Assembly: GCA_947650285.1 (NCBI GenBank)
Contig: CANTFL010000106.1
Span: 1-64,000 of the forward strand
Reading direction: 5' to 3'
Source of the DNA: Hyaloperonospora brassicae
Lineage: Eukaryota > Oomycota > Peronosporomycetes > Peronosporales > Peronosporaceae
DNA: 64,000 nucleotides
The notes below the pieces were generated by a model that worked only from the letters and a program-made list of their open reading frames with translations, did no database searches and was not told the origin of the DNA. This document shows positions 43,229 through 54,872 of this stretch, in pieces. A program made the position numbers and the translations under genes. Each line of letters begins with the position of its first letter. Position 1 is the stretch's first letter.

Positions 43229-46200
43229 CCACAGCATTTTGAACGCCAGGTACTAAACCCTTCCGGTAACTATTAACCTCTTTTGCATGAGTATAAATTC
43301 TAACGGTTCCCACTGCCCATTTGATCTGGTAGACCCGAATGATGCTGTCAAGTTTAAATTTTCAGTATTAATGGTCCAATTCCGGTTTTTGATGCACCAG
43401 ACATGTGTAACTTTCGTCATCAGATATTAATAATTCCTGCCATTGAGGTGAGTCATTCTTCTTTAGTTTTTCTTTCGAATGCCTGCCAACACATTTAAGA
43501 TACCACCGGGTGCACATACCGTTAAAGGTTTATAATAATTTAAGCTTAAGAGGGGACTAGTTCAAATTGCAGGAATGTCAATCGCAAGGATATCAAAGCG
43601 GATATAGGTTCAGTACGTCTCAAATGTGTATATATTCCATTCCAAGACTTGTTTAGACCGAAACGATGCGTTAACATTGACAGGCCACACTCCGATATAC
43701 CCACTTGACCAGATGCCTTTTTTGGCTAAAGAGATGAATCATGAAATTGCCCCTTTAGTTCATTAAGCGCGAGAAAATGTTTTGTGATCCAAGAAGCAAG
43801 ACATCTGCATCTTTAAGTCGGAATTTAGGAGTTCAGGATTCTACCCAACGCTGTTCTGTCCAAATAAATCATGCCTGGTTCAACCATACCTTCTTCATCT
43901 CGAAAAGTGGCATCTCTATCTACTTATACAGTAGCAATTACATTCTCTTGTATATCCAACTGCTTTAGCACCAATGGACAATAATAGACATCTTCTTGGT
44001 GTCGGTATTTTTGCTATCTATGCACCCCCTTTTCATCAAATCTGTAGTTACCTTTTTAATTGATTATAAAAGTTAGATAGTATGGCTTGAAATTCCAGCC
44101 ATGTAGTATTTGTTAAAATTGCGTCTTATAGGAGATATTATAATATTAGTGCAGTAGTATTTTCGGTGCTGAGTGTGACTGTAAGTTATGATGCATATGC
44201 GTAATTAACGACGTCTTGGACATGTAGGATTTTTGAAGTATTAAACCACCATTAAATACGATAATGGCGAAACGCTCAATATATAGTTTCAAAAAACTTG
44301 ATTGATTCCTTCTCTCCTGTCTTAAACGTGATGCTACATTCGCGGTCATTTCGGCAACTTAGCGGGTGTGTCAACTTCGACAATCTGTATTTCAATTTAT
44401 TAGCTCCTACTCACCCACGACAGGATATTAGTAATATTAGAGTTGCACTGTCAGAATGATATCTGTAGAAAACTCACCGACACTAGTTGACGTCTCGTCG
44501 TCAACAATTATTTTTCGCACAAGATTAATAACAACCATCACCAATTGTTACCTTGCTACATTTACTCGTGCTTAATATATATATGCTCAAGATACATCTT
44601 TGGGGAGGGTACTATACATTGAAGAAATGAGGCCGTGATTTCGATGAGACAGAGCCTAGTCGTGGATATCAATACAATCCAACGAATTGAAATTTGGATC
44701 AAGCATTATTGTAACTGTCATTACGTTTGCTGCATGCATTCATTAAACAATGAATTTGCAAAGCAAACAAGTATTCATGCATAAAAGTGTATCATATTTT
44801 ATAATGAAATAAACTATTAATTTTAAGCATCTAAATAGGCGGAGTGGAGCTAGCACAAATCCTAGCCAGGGGAAGGATTATTGATAAACGAGAAAATAGC
44901 TTTTAAAAGAACTCATCTCTACTACTTAACGAGCTTAAAGCTCAAGGTCCTCCTTCAAACGACCTGAACGGTTCAGCGAGTCAACTGCACATTGTTCTGA
45001 GGAGTCTGAGTCTCGACAAGACTTGACTTGCTTACGACCGAAAAGACCTTAAAAAGTTAATGTCTTTAAAAGACTAAAGAGGAACTGAACTTTATATTGC
45101 TTTTATTGTGAAATGACCCCTTAGCAAAAACGTACCTAATCGAACCCCTAATGCTCTGATTAGTACCTTCTTGAAGATCTTGTAATTGATGGCTGGCACA
45201 CGTCAGCTTCTAATAACTGATAAGGTGTTCGAATATAAGATGTAATGTGAACATTGTTAAGGTGTCGTAACATGGTTTGTCATTTACTAAACACTGTGTA
45301 ATTCACCGCTGAGGTGTGACGAGAAGTAAATCGCTGTTGCTAAGATTATCAACAGTAGGTACTTGACTCGACTCGGTCTTGCGGTCGCAGCCATGATTCA
45401 TTTGACGTCTCGCCTTACCCAATGGCCCACGTCGGGTGGACCTACTCCGATCATTACGTCTTTTGTATCATTACCCGGGATCACAACATGCTAATCTCTC
45501 GCGATGGTTGCTTGAATAGTACATTAGCATGGAATCTTCGTCTTGCTAGCCAAATTAGGACTTGAGTGGGGTCAGACAGAGCGTTCCATTCTCTAGAGTT
45601 AAAGGTACACCGCTTGGTACCATATAATCCAAGATCACGATCGCCGCTTATGTCACTTCATCACCTATCTGAGCGTCAACTTAATAATTATATTATCCGT
45701 TTGATGTGATCTTGATCCGAATCTGATCTTCAGTTTGCGTACGAATTTGCTAGTTCCCACAGGTCTGACGACCAGCGTCGGAAAGAGACTGGCCTTCCAG
45801 TCAGACGTTTTCGCACCATTTGATTGTTGTCGACGAATATGTCCAATTTAGCAGCGCGCGGGCCGACACTGGCGCAAGCTGTCGGCTCCCTAGAAACGGG
45901 TCGGTGTTCGTATAAATAACTTGCTTGTACAGAATACCGATCTCGTTGCTTAAAACCACAGAAGTTGGTATAGAGCTGACCATATAATATATCAGCTACT
46001 TGTCGCTGTAAAAACGAGCTCTTTGATGTATCTATGATGGGCCGGTTCCTTGTATGAAATTATGCGTCCGCAAGTCTCAACGGTCGTTGCCGATCATGAT
46101 ACATGCACTTCATGCAGTGACGTTCGTTTTGTCGGCCGATGTTAGCTACACTACTGTACACATTTGATGTCGTCCAGTAAAGCTAAACTTGCTGCTTGCA

Positions 46201-46346
46201 CCTCGATAAGACTGACACCATTGGACGCAGTTATTATCGTTGTACTGTGCTCTGCTGGGTCATTCTCATACATCCATGATAGAGCCTTGCACACGCTTAT
46301 TGTCCCCCGGTCGCGAACTTGCATCTCGAGGTGTTGACATTGTCAG
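43229..46346. other. Gene-free region
   Basis: No supported gene, RNA or element in about 3.1 kb. Base composition is AT-rich up to about 44850, then closer to neutral. A minus-strand frame at about 46285-46150 (ALSWMYENDPAEHST…) has a protein-like composition but is short and unassigned. Confidence 0.55.
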
Positions 46347-46738
46347 TGTAACGGGGCACACCCTTGCGTGAACTTAACGCAAGGATTTCGGTGCCCCGAC
46401 AGACGTACACGTGGCAAGCGATGAAGCGTAGGTAGGGTAAAAGTAGAACTGTTATGTTAGTAGAATTAAGTCTTTTAACTACTGTCTCTCTGTGTGACTT
46501 AACTTTATTATGTTAATATAACTGAGTGTATGGTGACGTTTCGTCACCACTCATTGCGCGCGTCTTGCGGCGATTGGTGGGTTGATGTCATCAAGATATC
46601 AACCAATGAACAGAACTCTTTGGTTGACCCTTCAATATCACCACTTTGGTGATATTGTTTAAAGAATATCCAACTTCATGATCTTTATTGTCACTTTCCT
46701 TAAAGTGACAATTCCATGTAACGGGCTGCCCCGTTACA
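46347..46738 (-). repeat. Solo LTR of the GypA group
   Basis: 392 bp with 12-bp perfect terminal inverted ends (TGTAACGGGGCA … TGCCCCGTTACA) and flanked on both sides by GTCAG (46342-46346 and 46739-46743), a perfect 5-bp target duplication. Orientation is minus because its minus-strand start matches GypA LTR starts. LTR-LTR recombination removed the internal region. Confidence 0.93.
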
Positions 46739-46743
46739 GTCAG

Positions 46744-47588
46744 CACATGTGCTAAATTCGTGCAGTCAGAGCAAACTCTTTTTGTGCTGCCGTCGACATG
46801 ATTTGCGGATTGGTATGCTCAGCAAAGACACAATTTCGTGGCTATGTGCGCAGACAAAAATCAAATATATGACTACCCGAAATATGTACGTGGACGACTC
46901 TAACGATCGCCGTTGGTTCATATACTCACCCCATAATTCAGTGAGGTGTAGGCAACGATCGAAACCGACTGAAGTAGGCAGTTTCTTTGCTAGCTGTGGC
47001 ATCAAGAACGCATGATACATAAATCTAGACAAACACGCTGATACATCTCACAAGTTCGACATTCGATGTCTTTTATGAAGAACAACACGGTGTCTTTGAT
47101 AGTATTGACTAGTCAATGACAAGAAAGCAACCTGGCAGCTTCTACATGATCCGTGATGGATTAATATGCACTCACAACTTACTTTGTGCTGCCATTTTAC
47201 CAAGCATACCAACGAGTTACAGCTACTGCAACGGCGCCAAATGTTTAGGGATACGGACACATACGATTGTGTGCAATACAGGTACGACGGAACGCGCACG
47301 GGCACCGTTACATGACAGGTAAGGGACTCGAGAGATAGATAGTGCAGCTCTAGCGAGTAGAAATAGTGACACACGAACAGCACCCATGGGTACACACAAG
47401 AAAATTCGGTAGTAATTACAATTAATTGTCAATAACACTGAGCTATTGTCCATTATTGTAGCTACCGATCGGACTGTAATTCGAGCTGCGAGTGACAAAG
47501 GAAGGACAAGAACTTCTTGCCCTCATCACACAAAGTAGAGATACCGCACTGTGCGCCTTGAGGGCTTGTCAATCCAATGGTCCAGGCA
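46744..47588. other. Intergenic region 3' of the cysteine-rich protein gene
   Basis: No supported feature. Short overlapping frames of under 120 codons on both strands lack recognisable motifs. Confidence 0.5.
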
Positions 47589-47798
47589 CTATTTGCAAAA
47601 ACCCATACAGCAGTTGGATTGTTCTTGTTTGCCCCCCATTTCGAAAGGATGGAGTGAGACACACGCTCGGAAATCTTCATAGTCAGAACTGCCGGGTTTG
47701 GGGCAAGGGATGCCGCAATTCAAGTCTTCTTTCGCATTAGCCAACGCGCAAACGATGGCAGCGGTCATGATGGTGGCGCTTGCGCGTCTGATGTTCAT
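47589..47798 (-). CDS. Small secreted six-cysteine protein, PcF/SCR-like effector candidate
   Basis: 69 codons. The start (ATG 47798-47796) is chosen because the first 22 residues form a typical signal peptide: MNIRR basic start, hydrophobic core TIMTAAIVCALA, cleavage after ANA. The mature peptide of about 47 residues has six cysteines (Cys28, 32, 46, 63, 64, 68; pattern C-x3-C-x13-C-x16-CC-x3-C) and a Pro-rich CPKPG turn, consistent with three disulfides in an apoplastic protein. Size and architecture resemble the PcF/SCR family of oomycete secreted peptides, but the assignment rests on layout, not on a search. The frame is open upstream of this ATG, but that part has no protein-like features. 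No intron needed. A probable oomycete core promoter lies about 50 bp upstream. It is the only convincing host gene here, flanked by a solo LTR and satellites. Confidence 0.7.
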   Translation of the reverse strand: MNIRRASATIMTAAIVCALANAKEDLNCGIPCPKPGSSDYEDFRACVSLHPFEMGGKQEQSNCCMGFCK

Positions 47799-47843
47799 GA
47801 TGCTGGATGGAGGCCTTGATTGGGGTTCCGTGCTCAGCTTGGC

Positions 47844-47859
47844 GAAAGGCAGAATGAAC
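47844..47859 (-). promoter_or_regulatory. Oomycete Inr+FPR core promoter of the cysteine-rich protein gene
   Basis: Minus strand GTTCATTCTGCCTTTC matches the oomycete initiator plus flanking promoter region consensus (GCTCATTYYNCAWTTT, recalled) at 13 of 16 positions, including the TCATTCT core. It would give a 5' UTR of about 55 nt, typical for oomycetes. Confidence 0.55.
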
Positions 47860-48455
47860 AACTTGATAGCAGTGCTTACGAGCGAAAGACGCCGCCCACG
47901 CAGTTGGGACCGAACGATAGGATGAGGATGGTAATGCCACGCCACAAATACACATTGTAGAGAGAGAGCACTCTCGTGAGAGCCTTTCCAGCCGCACGCA
48001 AGGTACTGAGATTCGGTCAGATCTCCCAAAATTTCACACTTATGGTCAAACGAGTCATTACTTAACCCTTTTCGCGGACAAACATCAGCGAAATCCATTC
48101 TCTGGAAAGGCGAACGGGGTGCGGATGTACCTCGTGAATGCTGCGCCCGCATCCAGTGGTTGCGTGTGCAGTCGGCTGCCAGAGACGGGTACCACGACCG
48201 GATAAGTCCCCTGCGCCACGCGTCATCGCCTTGTCTCTCTTGGCCGTAAACGAGTCGCCACCTCGGGCTGGGCGTCCTAATTTGTCGCTTGTCACTCATC
48301 TGCTGCAGCGGTGAACAAAAAGCCTTTCCGGGGCCAAACGTCATGGCTTTTATGCGCAATCGAGGCTCATGCATGTCAGTCATATACGCAAGGATAAACA
48401 TGATAGTAATTGCACAGGAGTGTCTTTCTCTCTCTTCCACCCTCCGACTGGCCGC

Positions 48456-48623
48456 CTGATTACGGGATCCTAATTATGGGTTCCTGATTACGGGTTCCTG
48501 ATTACGGATGCCTGACTACAGGCGTCTAGTTACGAGTTTTTAATTACGATTGACTGGCTACGGGCGACTGATTACGGGCGACTGATTACGGGCAACTGAT
48601 TTCGGGCGCTAGGCTACGGACGC
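48456..48623 (+). repeat. 14-bp minisatellite, 12 units
   Basis: Twelve contiguous 14-bp units with consensus CTGATTACGGGCGA; central units vary most, and the units at 48568 and 48582 differ at one position. No indels break the register over 168 bp. Confidence 0.9.
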
Positions 48624-48659
48624 CCATATTTGGCGGAAATTCCTCATTGCGGAATCCTA

Positions 48660-48675
48660 AATCATAAATGGTTTG
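48660..48675 (+). repeat. 16-bp direct repeat flanking the satellite block (first copy)
   Basis: AATCATAAATGGTTTG occurs here and again at 49935-49950, bracketing 1.26 kb that includes the 121-bp satellite. It may be a recombination or duplication border. The rest of the bracketed region (49730-49934) shows no other feature. Confidence 0.5.
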
Positions 48676-48943
48676 GTGGTGGTGTCAAGTACGTCCATTA
48701 TTATGATAACTAACGACTGATAAGTTTGACAAGAAGTACGGCCCGGGTATCGGGTCGACAACTAAAGGGCTCCGTAGAGCCAGGGGCGACGGCAACGGGG
48801 TCAGAGACCCTCCTACCGAAGCCAACTACGAGTCAATCATGACCGCTGGCGCGACCAAGTAGACTGGGGACATGCGTACCGCCGGAGCGGCAGCACGTAC
48901 AACGCGGGTATGCTGCCATATAAGGCAACAAACCCCTTTAGGA

Positions 48944-49669
48944 CCGCTTGCGCGGCCCCCGACGTGGAGTGCGAACACCGAAGTGACTGCGTGGCGTGGA
49001 GAACGCCAACCCGCCATATATCTCTCCGAGGAACTCAACCATCTGCGATGGTGGCTCCCTTCAGCCGCTTGCGCGGCCCCCGACGTGGAGTGCGATCACC
49101 GAAGTGACTGCGTGGCGTGGAGAACGCCAACCCGCCGTATATCTCTCCGAGGAGCTCAACCATCTGCGATGGTGGCTCCCTACAGCCGCTTGCGCGGCCC
49201 CCGACGTGGAGTGCGATCACCGAAGTGACTGCGTGGCGTGGAGAATGCCAACCCGCCGTCTATCTCTCCGAGGAGCTCAACCATCTGCGATGGTGGCCCC
49301 CTTCAGCCGCTTGCGCGGCCCCCGACGTGGAGTGCGATCACCGAAGTGACTGCGTGGCGTGGAGAACGCCAACCCGCCGTATATCTCTCCGAGGAGCTCA
49401 ACCATCTGCGATGGTGGCTCCCTACAGCCGCTTGCGCGGCCCCCGACGTGGAGTGCGATCACCGAAGTGACTGCGTGGCGTGGAGAACGCCAACCCGCCG
49501 TCTATCTCTCCGAGGAGCTCAACCATCTGCGATGGTGGCTCCCTTCAGCCGCTTGCGCGGCCCCCGACGTGGAGTGCGATCACCGAAGTGACTGCGTGGC
49601 GTGGAGAACGCCAACCCGCCGTATATCTCTCCGAGGAACTCAACCATCTGCGATGGAGGCCCCTTCATC
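48944..49669 (+). repeat. 121-bp GC-rich satellite, six units
   Basis: Units start at 48944, 49065, 49186, 49307, 49428 and 49549, each beginning CCGCTTGCGCGGCCCCCG, with a degenerate partial unit to about 49730. Units 2 and 4 share one variant set and units 3 and 5 another (GTATATC/CTACAG against GTCTATC/CTTCAG), giving a 242-bp higher-order repeat. Each unit holds two short perfect stems, TGGCGT/ACGCCA and ACCATC/GATGGT. Because 121 is not a multiple of 3, apparent ORFs of 117 codons pass through all three frames of the unit; they are by-products, not genes. Confidence 0.93.
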
Positions 49670-50070
49670 CGCTCGCGCGGCCCCTTGACGTGGAGTGTGC
49701 GCTCGCCGCAGCGGCGACACGTGGCGCGGGGTACGCCTCCAGTCCGTAAAACACCCCTGCTAGGGCCGCTTGCGCGACCCGTCGGTCTCCTACGCCCACT
49801 CCCGTGACTGCGAGTGCAGCGTGCCCGCGTCAGATCTTCGACCACGTCGGCTCCCCAAGGGGAGGATTCCCTCCGACTTGACTGCCCCGAAGGGAAAAGA
49901 CTGGCTTGAGCTGAACCGTGAAAATTTGGGAATGAATCATAAATGGTTTGCCTTGGGCATTCTTCTCGAGCGGCCATAGGTTGCGCGGGAGTAGGGACGA
50001 AAATGTTTACGGTCGACGGCATTCTCCTGCCACGCGTCTAATCCATGGTATGCGCACACGTTCGGTCGAG

Positions 50071-50210
50071 GGGACGGATTAAACATCCCCAACTGAAAGA
50101 CTACCTGTCCATAAGTCTATCCCCAACTACACAAAGACATATAATCAGTTATTTGAGGGTCGTAATTTGTTTTAGTCTCGACATGTGGCAAAACGACAGC
50201 GATACATAGC
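50071..50210 (+). repeat. MULE-1 left TIR
   Basis: Aligns as reverse complement with 52716-52855, including the blocks AACTGAAAGACTACCTGTCC, CCCCAACTACACAAAGACAT, GAGGGTCGTAATTTGT and GGCAAAACGACAGCG. About 85-90% identical by eye. Confidence 0.88.
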
Positions 50211-52715
50211 CTTGCGCCTTGCGATCAATATAAATATGTGATATTAACATATGGAGATCTAGATATAAATATGTATATATGAAGGCTCCCCCCACACCAG
50301 TGCTAAACGTTACGTCTTAGCGTTTGGAAACATTCACCAAGAAATACGAGCTAAACTACGGCACTCATGTGAGATAAGTTCAATCGAAGGTGCTGCACTA
50401 AAGTAAGACAAGTATGAGCCAAGGGGCTACACTAACGAAATACAATTTCGATCCAAGGTGCAGCACTGACGACATCCATGTTTGAGCTAGGTACGTGCAG
50501 CAAAGCTTATTGTTTACCTTCATTTGATCCTATCGCGACTTATAAAGCTACTGGTTTCAGATTTCTGGATGGAGAATCGTCAGCAAGACAACGACTGCTC
50601 AATTACGTCCCCCCAGCAGTCCGATGGTGATGGCAACATGCGACCTGACGTGTCGAATAGAAGTAGAAAGTCGATGCTATGTGTGTCCACTACTGGAGCA
50701 AAGGACAGTGGCTAATCTAGCAACAGGCGTCACAGGTAGGTGGTGTTCGCATTTTTAACGTACTTGTCTCATTCATTTATGCCCATGATGTTCAACAGGC
50801 CACTCAAGTCCTACCTTCAGCACCATTCATGATGATTATCTGCCAGAGGTGTCGAGTGTAAATGATTCTATGGCGTGTACTGAACAAGTGTATAAAGCAG
50901 CAGCTATAATAGGCGATAAATCATTGTTTTAAGTGTCTGGAGGACAAGGCCAATCGTATTCACAATCTGAATACGATTCGAAGAAAAAAACCGCTTCGAG
51001 AAAACATTGCTACAACCAGTTGTACCGTGGACTGACTCCACCTCTTACGGTGGATCACCGACATGTCACGGGACAGGATACTACGGGCTACCAGGAAGTA
51101 TCGAATCAAGTGCGTCATCTTTAATGTCCAAGTGAATATCCCGCACCCGATCAAGAACATATCCATATTCTTCCGGCCACTTCAAGTACGATTAAGGTCA
51201 CGGATATCGTCTACATTTGAAGGGAACCTCCATTGCGTCGAGACTAGCACTTATATGATGGGTGCCTATAAGATGAGGTGGTGATGGTGGTGCTATTTTT
51301 GATGTTTCAAGGCAATTTCAGCACGCCCCACCACTTCTCGTCAACGCAATAAATCTATACATGTTCTTATTGCTTGCATCACGTTCTCCAACGTTGACAG
51401 CTAATACAGAAATACCAATAGTTCAATAATCAATGCTTTGACATCACACGAATTATTGTTTTGAATGTCTTTCAACCAAGCCTTTTTGCTGTATTATAAG
51501 CATGCCAATTTCTGCACGGATCTACTTGTTTGTTTCACTTATCAATGATGAGGATGACACGTATGTCCTTGAGCTAACTAATCATGTAATGATGCACCTC
51601 GTATAGGAAAAATGGAATAACCGCTAATTAAAAGTTTACATGCACTAGATACGTTTGAGGTATCAAGACAAGGTACGAGCACGTAGCTGATCTCAGTATA
51701 AGTTTAACCTCAATTTATCTTTATTGCAATAGCCTCGACACGCGTGATCCGGACCCGCCAAATGTTGTAGTTGCATTTCACTGAGTTCGTTCCGCGGTGC
51801 CTTCGTCTGCCAAAGCTCGAGCTATCAGTATCCATATACGCTCGAGGATGGACAATTCATTTAACGAATAAGCGACTCTGTAATATATATTTACATGCTA
51901 TGAGTATCCGTTAGATATTAGTAGACAGCCCGGGGAAACAACAATGGTTCGTTACCGAAGCATCTGCTGGTTGTAGACGTATTCGCCAACCCACTGCATA
52001 CCATTGACCCCGGAGCGCTTGAGTATATAAAATATATAAAGATCAGGGTCACCTACGTACCTTTGCAACCTAGCACTCTTCATGACGTAGGCTTATCAGC
52101 AGCTTGAGAGCGACGGCGTATCCACACTGATTATCCTGCCATCCTGTCATTCACGATACAGATATGCCCACCATTAGATCGCAGCTGCATACTGTCATCG
52201 TCTGTAGCGACATGCGCGTCGGAAAAGAATCACAAGACTGTCATGCTGAGCAAAACAGTCTGTCACTTCCCTTTTATTCTTGTCTTGTGAGCTCCTTCTA
52301 GATCCTGGCGTTGTCCACTGACCCCTGTACATCAACGACATAGATGACGCACTAGTATGCAAAACCAATACCATTTACATCCTGTTCTGCTATAAAGTGT
52401 GCTCAGTCGTAGGACAGCTCGTCAACTTTTACATATCGCCCTAAAGTTGCAGAATAAATGATTAGCTACTTGTCAGAGCCTCAATTTGTATGCCGTAGGC
52501 GGATCACGGTCCTACCGTGTCCCGATGATTTCGTTCGCGTAGGTCCGCGTACATTTATAGGAATGCAATTGCGGCTAGAGGTGACAAATTGCATGTAATT
52601 CTCGGCTTTTTGGGCTCGTTCGCCTCCTCTTGAAACGGCGGGGACCCGGGCAGGGTCGTGGTTTTCCTATAAGCTTGATTTTGTTCTTTGAGCTTCTCTT
52701 AGCGTAGAACTCGGT

Positions 52716-52855
52716 GCTATGTACCGCTGTCGTTTTGCCATCTGTCAAGACGAGCACAAATTACGACCCTCAAACAACTATTTTTATGTCTTTGTGTAGT
52801 TGGGGATCGACTTGGGGACAGGTAGTCTTTTAGTTGGGGATGTTTAACCCGTCCC
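52716..52855 (-). repeat. MULE-1 right TIR
   Basis: Inverted partner of the left TIR. An ATG within it (ATGGCAAAACGACAGCGG on the minus strand) opens a short frame of 24 codons, possibly the old transposase start. Confidence 0.88.
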
Positions 52856-53482
52856 TCGGTCGAGGGGCAAGAGTGTTGGGTTAGACAGAGAACAAATCCG
52901 AAAACCAGCTGAAGATTTGCGAAAATTCCAGAAACCAGCACCAGCTTTAAAACGAGCCATCATAAAGCGCATATGATGTATATTACACCTTTTATAACTG
53001 AACCACAATCTTTATATGTGTGGTGTATAAATTGAATTAGATGTAGGGTAATGAGATTTTATGCCCCCATTTTTGCTATTTTCACCCATTTGAACCAAAA
53101 CAGGGTGCTGTCTATTTTTATAACACAGTGCGATGCACAGGGTCACACGCCGCGTATGGCTATTGTATAACAAGATGATCTTGCGTACAACATTGTCCTA
53201 CGTCGATTGGGAATATGCGCCTTGGGATAATGCGTGTTCAACTAGCGAACGACAATGTTATCGCGGATGGTTGAGACACCAAGGTTACAGTTGTGTGATC
53301 TTTTCGATACGGAGATCTAGAAGCTAGTCTATATACATGTTTGCAGGACTACAACTAGTAGGTGAGATCAACAGATAAAGCTAAACGATGATCACTTTAT
53401 ATGTTGTGCTGCAGAAGACAAGCGGGTATTTAAGTATATAAAATATATGTATTGTCTTAAAGATGAATATACTCTCGGTTAG

Positions 53483-53917
53483 TGTAACAAGGTAGCCCGT
53501 TACATGAAAATTGTCTATAAGAAGAAATTGACAATTAAATATTACGTTGAATATTCGATTAACGATATCAAAATCATGGTGATATTGTTGGGATGACCGA
53601 AGAGTCTACTCATTGGTTGATATCGCGATGACTTCAACCCACCAATCGCTGCTAGACGCGCGCAATGGGTGGTGAGTAGACGTCATCATACATATAGTTA
53701 CATTAGTATAGTTAAGTCAGGACAGAGATACAAGAGTTATAGGACTTAATTACACTAATAACAGTTTTACTCTTCCTACGACTAGAGTCTTTCACCTTGG
53801 TCGTTCTATCTTCCTCTGTGTAGTTCTACCCCTAGCTGGGCACTGACTATCACTACAGTTAGTGAAAGTAAACTCCGCACCGGTTGACCAGTACGTAGTC
53901 GTCGGTTCCCCATTACA
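53483..53917 (+). repeat. GypA-2 5' LTR
   Basis: 435 bp, TGTAACAAGG … CCCCATTACA. Both ends carry G-to-A-type changes compared with the 3' LTR (GG to AA at +7/+8, CCCCG to CCCCA near the end). Confidence 0.95.
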
Positions 53918-53919
53918 CC

Positions 53920-53938
53920 TGGTAGCACTTTGTAGTCC
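53920..53938 (+). promoter_or_regulatory. GypA-2 primer-binding site
   Basis: TGGTAGCACTTTGTAGTCC, identical to GypA-1. The pairing arm of the hairpin seen in the other two leaders is not present here. Confidence 0.75.
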
Positions 53939-53967
53939 GTCCAAACTCCAAACTCGCATCTCCCAAC

Positions 53968-54872
53968 ATGAACATGTTGGACGAAGTCGAAGGCGACAGA
54001 TTTCACGGAACCCGTAAAAGCTACTCTCATTTGATCGATATCGAATGGAGTGCGATCGAACGAATGAGTTTGAATGTTGGCGAAGAAGCTATCTGGGCCA
54101 TGCTATCCACACGGGATAGAGACCAGCAGCTACCGTCATTAGCAAGTTCTTGAAACGAGAACTTGATTAGTCGCGAGCGCAAAGGACCTTGTTGCAGCAA
54201 CAAGATAACTTGCGGAACGAAGCACTGAAACAACATCAGTCTCAGTCCGCGCAGTCAATGGTTTGTCGAAGTCGACGATGCCATCGAGGCCCGTCGCATC
54301 GACGATGAGAGAATGCAAGTCGCATTTGCTCAGTCGTACTTGGCAGGGGACGCCAGAACTTGGGCCCTGAATCTCAAGTTGCACGACCCACATGTGTTTG
54401 GGTCGTTGAGGATCTTCAAGACCCTGCTCAGTGAGACGTTCGAGCCGCCTAGAGCAGAGTTCAGGACTCTTTCGGAGCTCCTGCAACTCAAGCACGGTAA
54501 GCGTAAGGTTCACGCTTACGCTTAACATGTACGCTACCTTGCAAGCTGCATGGTAGTGAACCCTGTGAGTGAGTTTGTGTTGATCACAATCTTTATTCAA
54601 GGGCTTTCAGACGGTCCCGTTAGGGACCACCTGTTCCGCGGAGAGCTAAAGACGCTCTAATAGGCAATCTTCGCAGCGGAGCAAGAAAATTATAGCGTGA
54701 GACAGTCTCACGCTACGTTGACCTCGCATCATCCACAGAGACGATTAGCACTCGGAGGTCCAGAACCAAGGGCCTTTGTCAAGTCGAGGGCGAGAAAACT
54801 CGCCCTGCGAATGACAAGCGAATGGTGAGATGCAATCGCTGTCATAAACTGGGACACTACGCATATGAATGG
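53968..54872 (+). pseudogene. gag: GypA-2 gag
   Basis: ATG 53968 gives MNMLDEVEGDRFHGTRKSYSH. The capsid part holds AFAQSYLAGDARTWALNLKLHDPHVFG and EPPRAEFRTLSELLQLKHGKRKVHAYA, then a TAA near 54523. The knuckle at 54831-54872 reads CNRCHKLGHYAYEW, with the last Cys changed to Trp. Frame breaks near 54150 and 54250. Confidence 0.8.

Larger units (their letters stand above)
50071..52855. mobile_element. Mutator-like element (MULE-1), apparently non-autonomous
   Basis: 2785 bp with TIRs of about 140 bp (50071-50210 and 52716-52855) starting GGGACGG(A/G)TTAAACATCCCC. Both sides carry the identical 9-bp sequence TCGGTCGAG (50062-50070 and 52856-52864). Long TIRs with a 9-bp duplication are diagnostic of Mutator-like elements. 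No transposase motif is visible inside; the longest internal frames are about 60-70 codons. The inner 2.5 kb may be eroded transposase or captured sequence. Confidence 0.88.

Noticed and set aside
46749..47032. Overlapping frames of 88 codons on both strands
   Set aside because: Both open by chance over the same bases; no motif on either strand.
47799..48440. N-terminal extension of the cysteine-rich protein frame (283 codons in total)
   Set aside because: Upstream residues show no protein-like composition or motif, and a clear signal peptide and promoter support the downstream ATG.
48996..49749. Overlapping ORFs of about 117 codons through the 121-bp repeat
   Set aside because: They repeat every 121 bp and pass through all three frames of the same unit; explained by the satellite, not coding.
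50060..52870. piggyBac-type ends (TTAA followed by ACATCCCC on both sides)
   Set aside because: Homology between the two ends extends outward past TTAA to GGGACGG, and a perfect 9-bp duplication lies beyond, which fits a Mutator-like element better.
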